Positions 19,650-20,033 of a stretch of DNA of 20,033 nt are shown here, piece after piece. A program made the translations under genes and the position numbers. The stretch is from a virus: the IMG/VR virus record IMGVR_UViG_3300021138_001323, positions 1-20,033 of that record, one strand, 5' to 3'. Position 1 is the first letter of the stretch, and every line of letters starts with the position of its first letter. The notes beneath the pieces were generated by a model. That model saw only the letters and a program-made list of their open reading frames with translations, had not been told where the DNA came from and ran no database searches.

Positions 19650-20033
19650 ATGCGTATAGGTCTTAGTTATAGCCGATGCGTTCGCGACATCGTGGATGGT
19701 AAAGTCAATGTTGGAGATGTGTTGGTGATTATTGCCCGCACAGATTTCAATCCAACTATTGACGAGGAGTGGGCCAGCATTTGGTCAGGCTACCATGGTT
19801 ATAGTCCATGGAGCAATCCTGAGTGGACATCTTACGCAGACGAGGACGAAGAAAAGTTCCGAGAAATAAGTATTGAACTTTATGAGACTGGTAGACTACA
19901 TCAGCCTCGTCAGTTTGGTGCTAATGTTGCTCGTTTGCCTTATTACTGGTTAGAAGCAAGTTTACCTAAGGAAGAACTCGAATCTCGACCTGCTGTAAAA
20001 GAAGCATGGGAACGATTCCAAATTATTGCTGGA
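19650..20033 (+). CDS. Conserved phage-type unknown protein, partial (128 aa, runs off the window)
   Basis: ATG 19650 follows GGAG at 19641-19644 and directly abuts the previous stop. The open frame continues to the last base with no stop, so the C-terminus is missing. It begins MRIGLSYSRCVRDIVDGKVN and contains 'VLVIIARTDFNP' and 'RLHQPRQFGANVARLPYYWL'. The Trp-rich middle ('EEWASIWSGYHGYSP') and these blocks resemble a small phage family I recall without a known function. Confidence 0.82.
   Translation, partial: MRIGLSYSRCVRDIVDGKVNVGDVLVIIARTDFNPTIDEEWASIWSGYHGYSPWSNPEWTSYADEDEEKFREISIELYETGRLHQPRQFGANVARLPYYWLEASLPKEELESRPAVKEAWERFQIIAG

Noticed and set aside
304-20033. CRISPR array, insertion sequence or transposase
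   Set aside because: No regularly spaced repeats, DDE/HUH transposase motifs or terminal inverted repeats with target duplications were seen.

Overview
This window looks like part of a large tailed-phage (Caudoviricetes) genome with a bacterial, probably Gram-negative, host. The reasons are short tightly packed genes with 1-26 base overlaps, tRNA genes scattered among protein genes, two homing-type endonucleases (HNH and GIY-YIG), a group I intron in a tRNA, and typical phage auxiliary genes (dCMP deaminase, MazG-like pyrophosphohydrolase, polynucleotide-kinase-like P-loop protein, GTP cyclohydrolase I, 2OG-Fe(II) oxygenases, glycosyltransferases). No capsid, tail, terminase or polymerase gene is in view, so the phage assignment is an inference. 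The host cannot be named from the sequence.

Region 1-3700 is a mixed tRNA/protein transcription unit. It opens inside the 3' end of a group I (IC3-like) intron that interrupts a tRNA-Leu(UAA). That tRNA is followed at once by a highly structured segment of about 165 bases closed by a 20-bp stem, then by a J-domain protein gene on the minus strand. A divergent promoter pair sharing a 21-base palindrome starts the rightward unit: tRNA-Leu(UAG), a homologue of the RNA polymerase omega subunit, a 62-aa protein, tRNA-Thr, tRNA-Gly, dCMP deaminase, tRNA-Val, a prolyl-4-hydroxylase-like oxygenase, and a disrupted tRNA-Pro locus holding an HNH endonuclease gene, an intact second tRNA-Pro(UGG) and another structured segment.

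Region 3700-8080 carries a parvulin prolyl isomerase and a SAM methyltransferase, closed by a terminator. It continues with a P-loop kinase, two small proteins, a metallophosphoesterase with its own terminator, tRNA-Arg(CCG) and two glycosyltransferases. Region 8080-13400 carries an HExxH metalloprotease, a short nucleotide-sugar dehydrogenase, GTP cyclohydrolase I, a GT-A-like glycosyltransferase, a run of small unknown proteins and a MazG-like enzyme. A GIY-YIG endonuclease sits antisense at 13401-14060.

Region 14140-20033 has an overlapping four-gene set (unknown Trp-rich protein, 2OG-Fe(II) oxygenase, unknown protein, class I glutamine amidotransferase). It is followed by a strongly promoted 401-aa unknown protein with a TTG start, then a tail of small overlapping genes running off the right edge.

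Regulation: seven sites resemble sigma-70 promoters with TTGACA/TTGACT-like -35 boxes, and an eighth lacks a -35. Several carry TGT just before the -10. Three of them place the predicted transcription start on or next to the ATG, which implies leaderless mRNAs. Two strong intrinsic terminators are visible. The most notable items are the phage-encoded omega subunit, the nested tRNA-Pro/HNH locus, the structured RNA after tRNA-Leu, and the leaderless promoter class.
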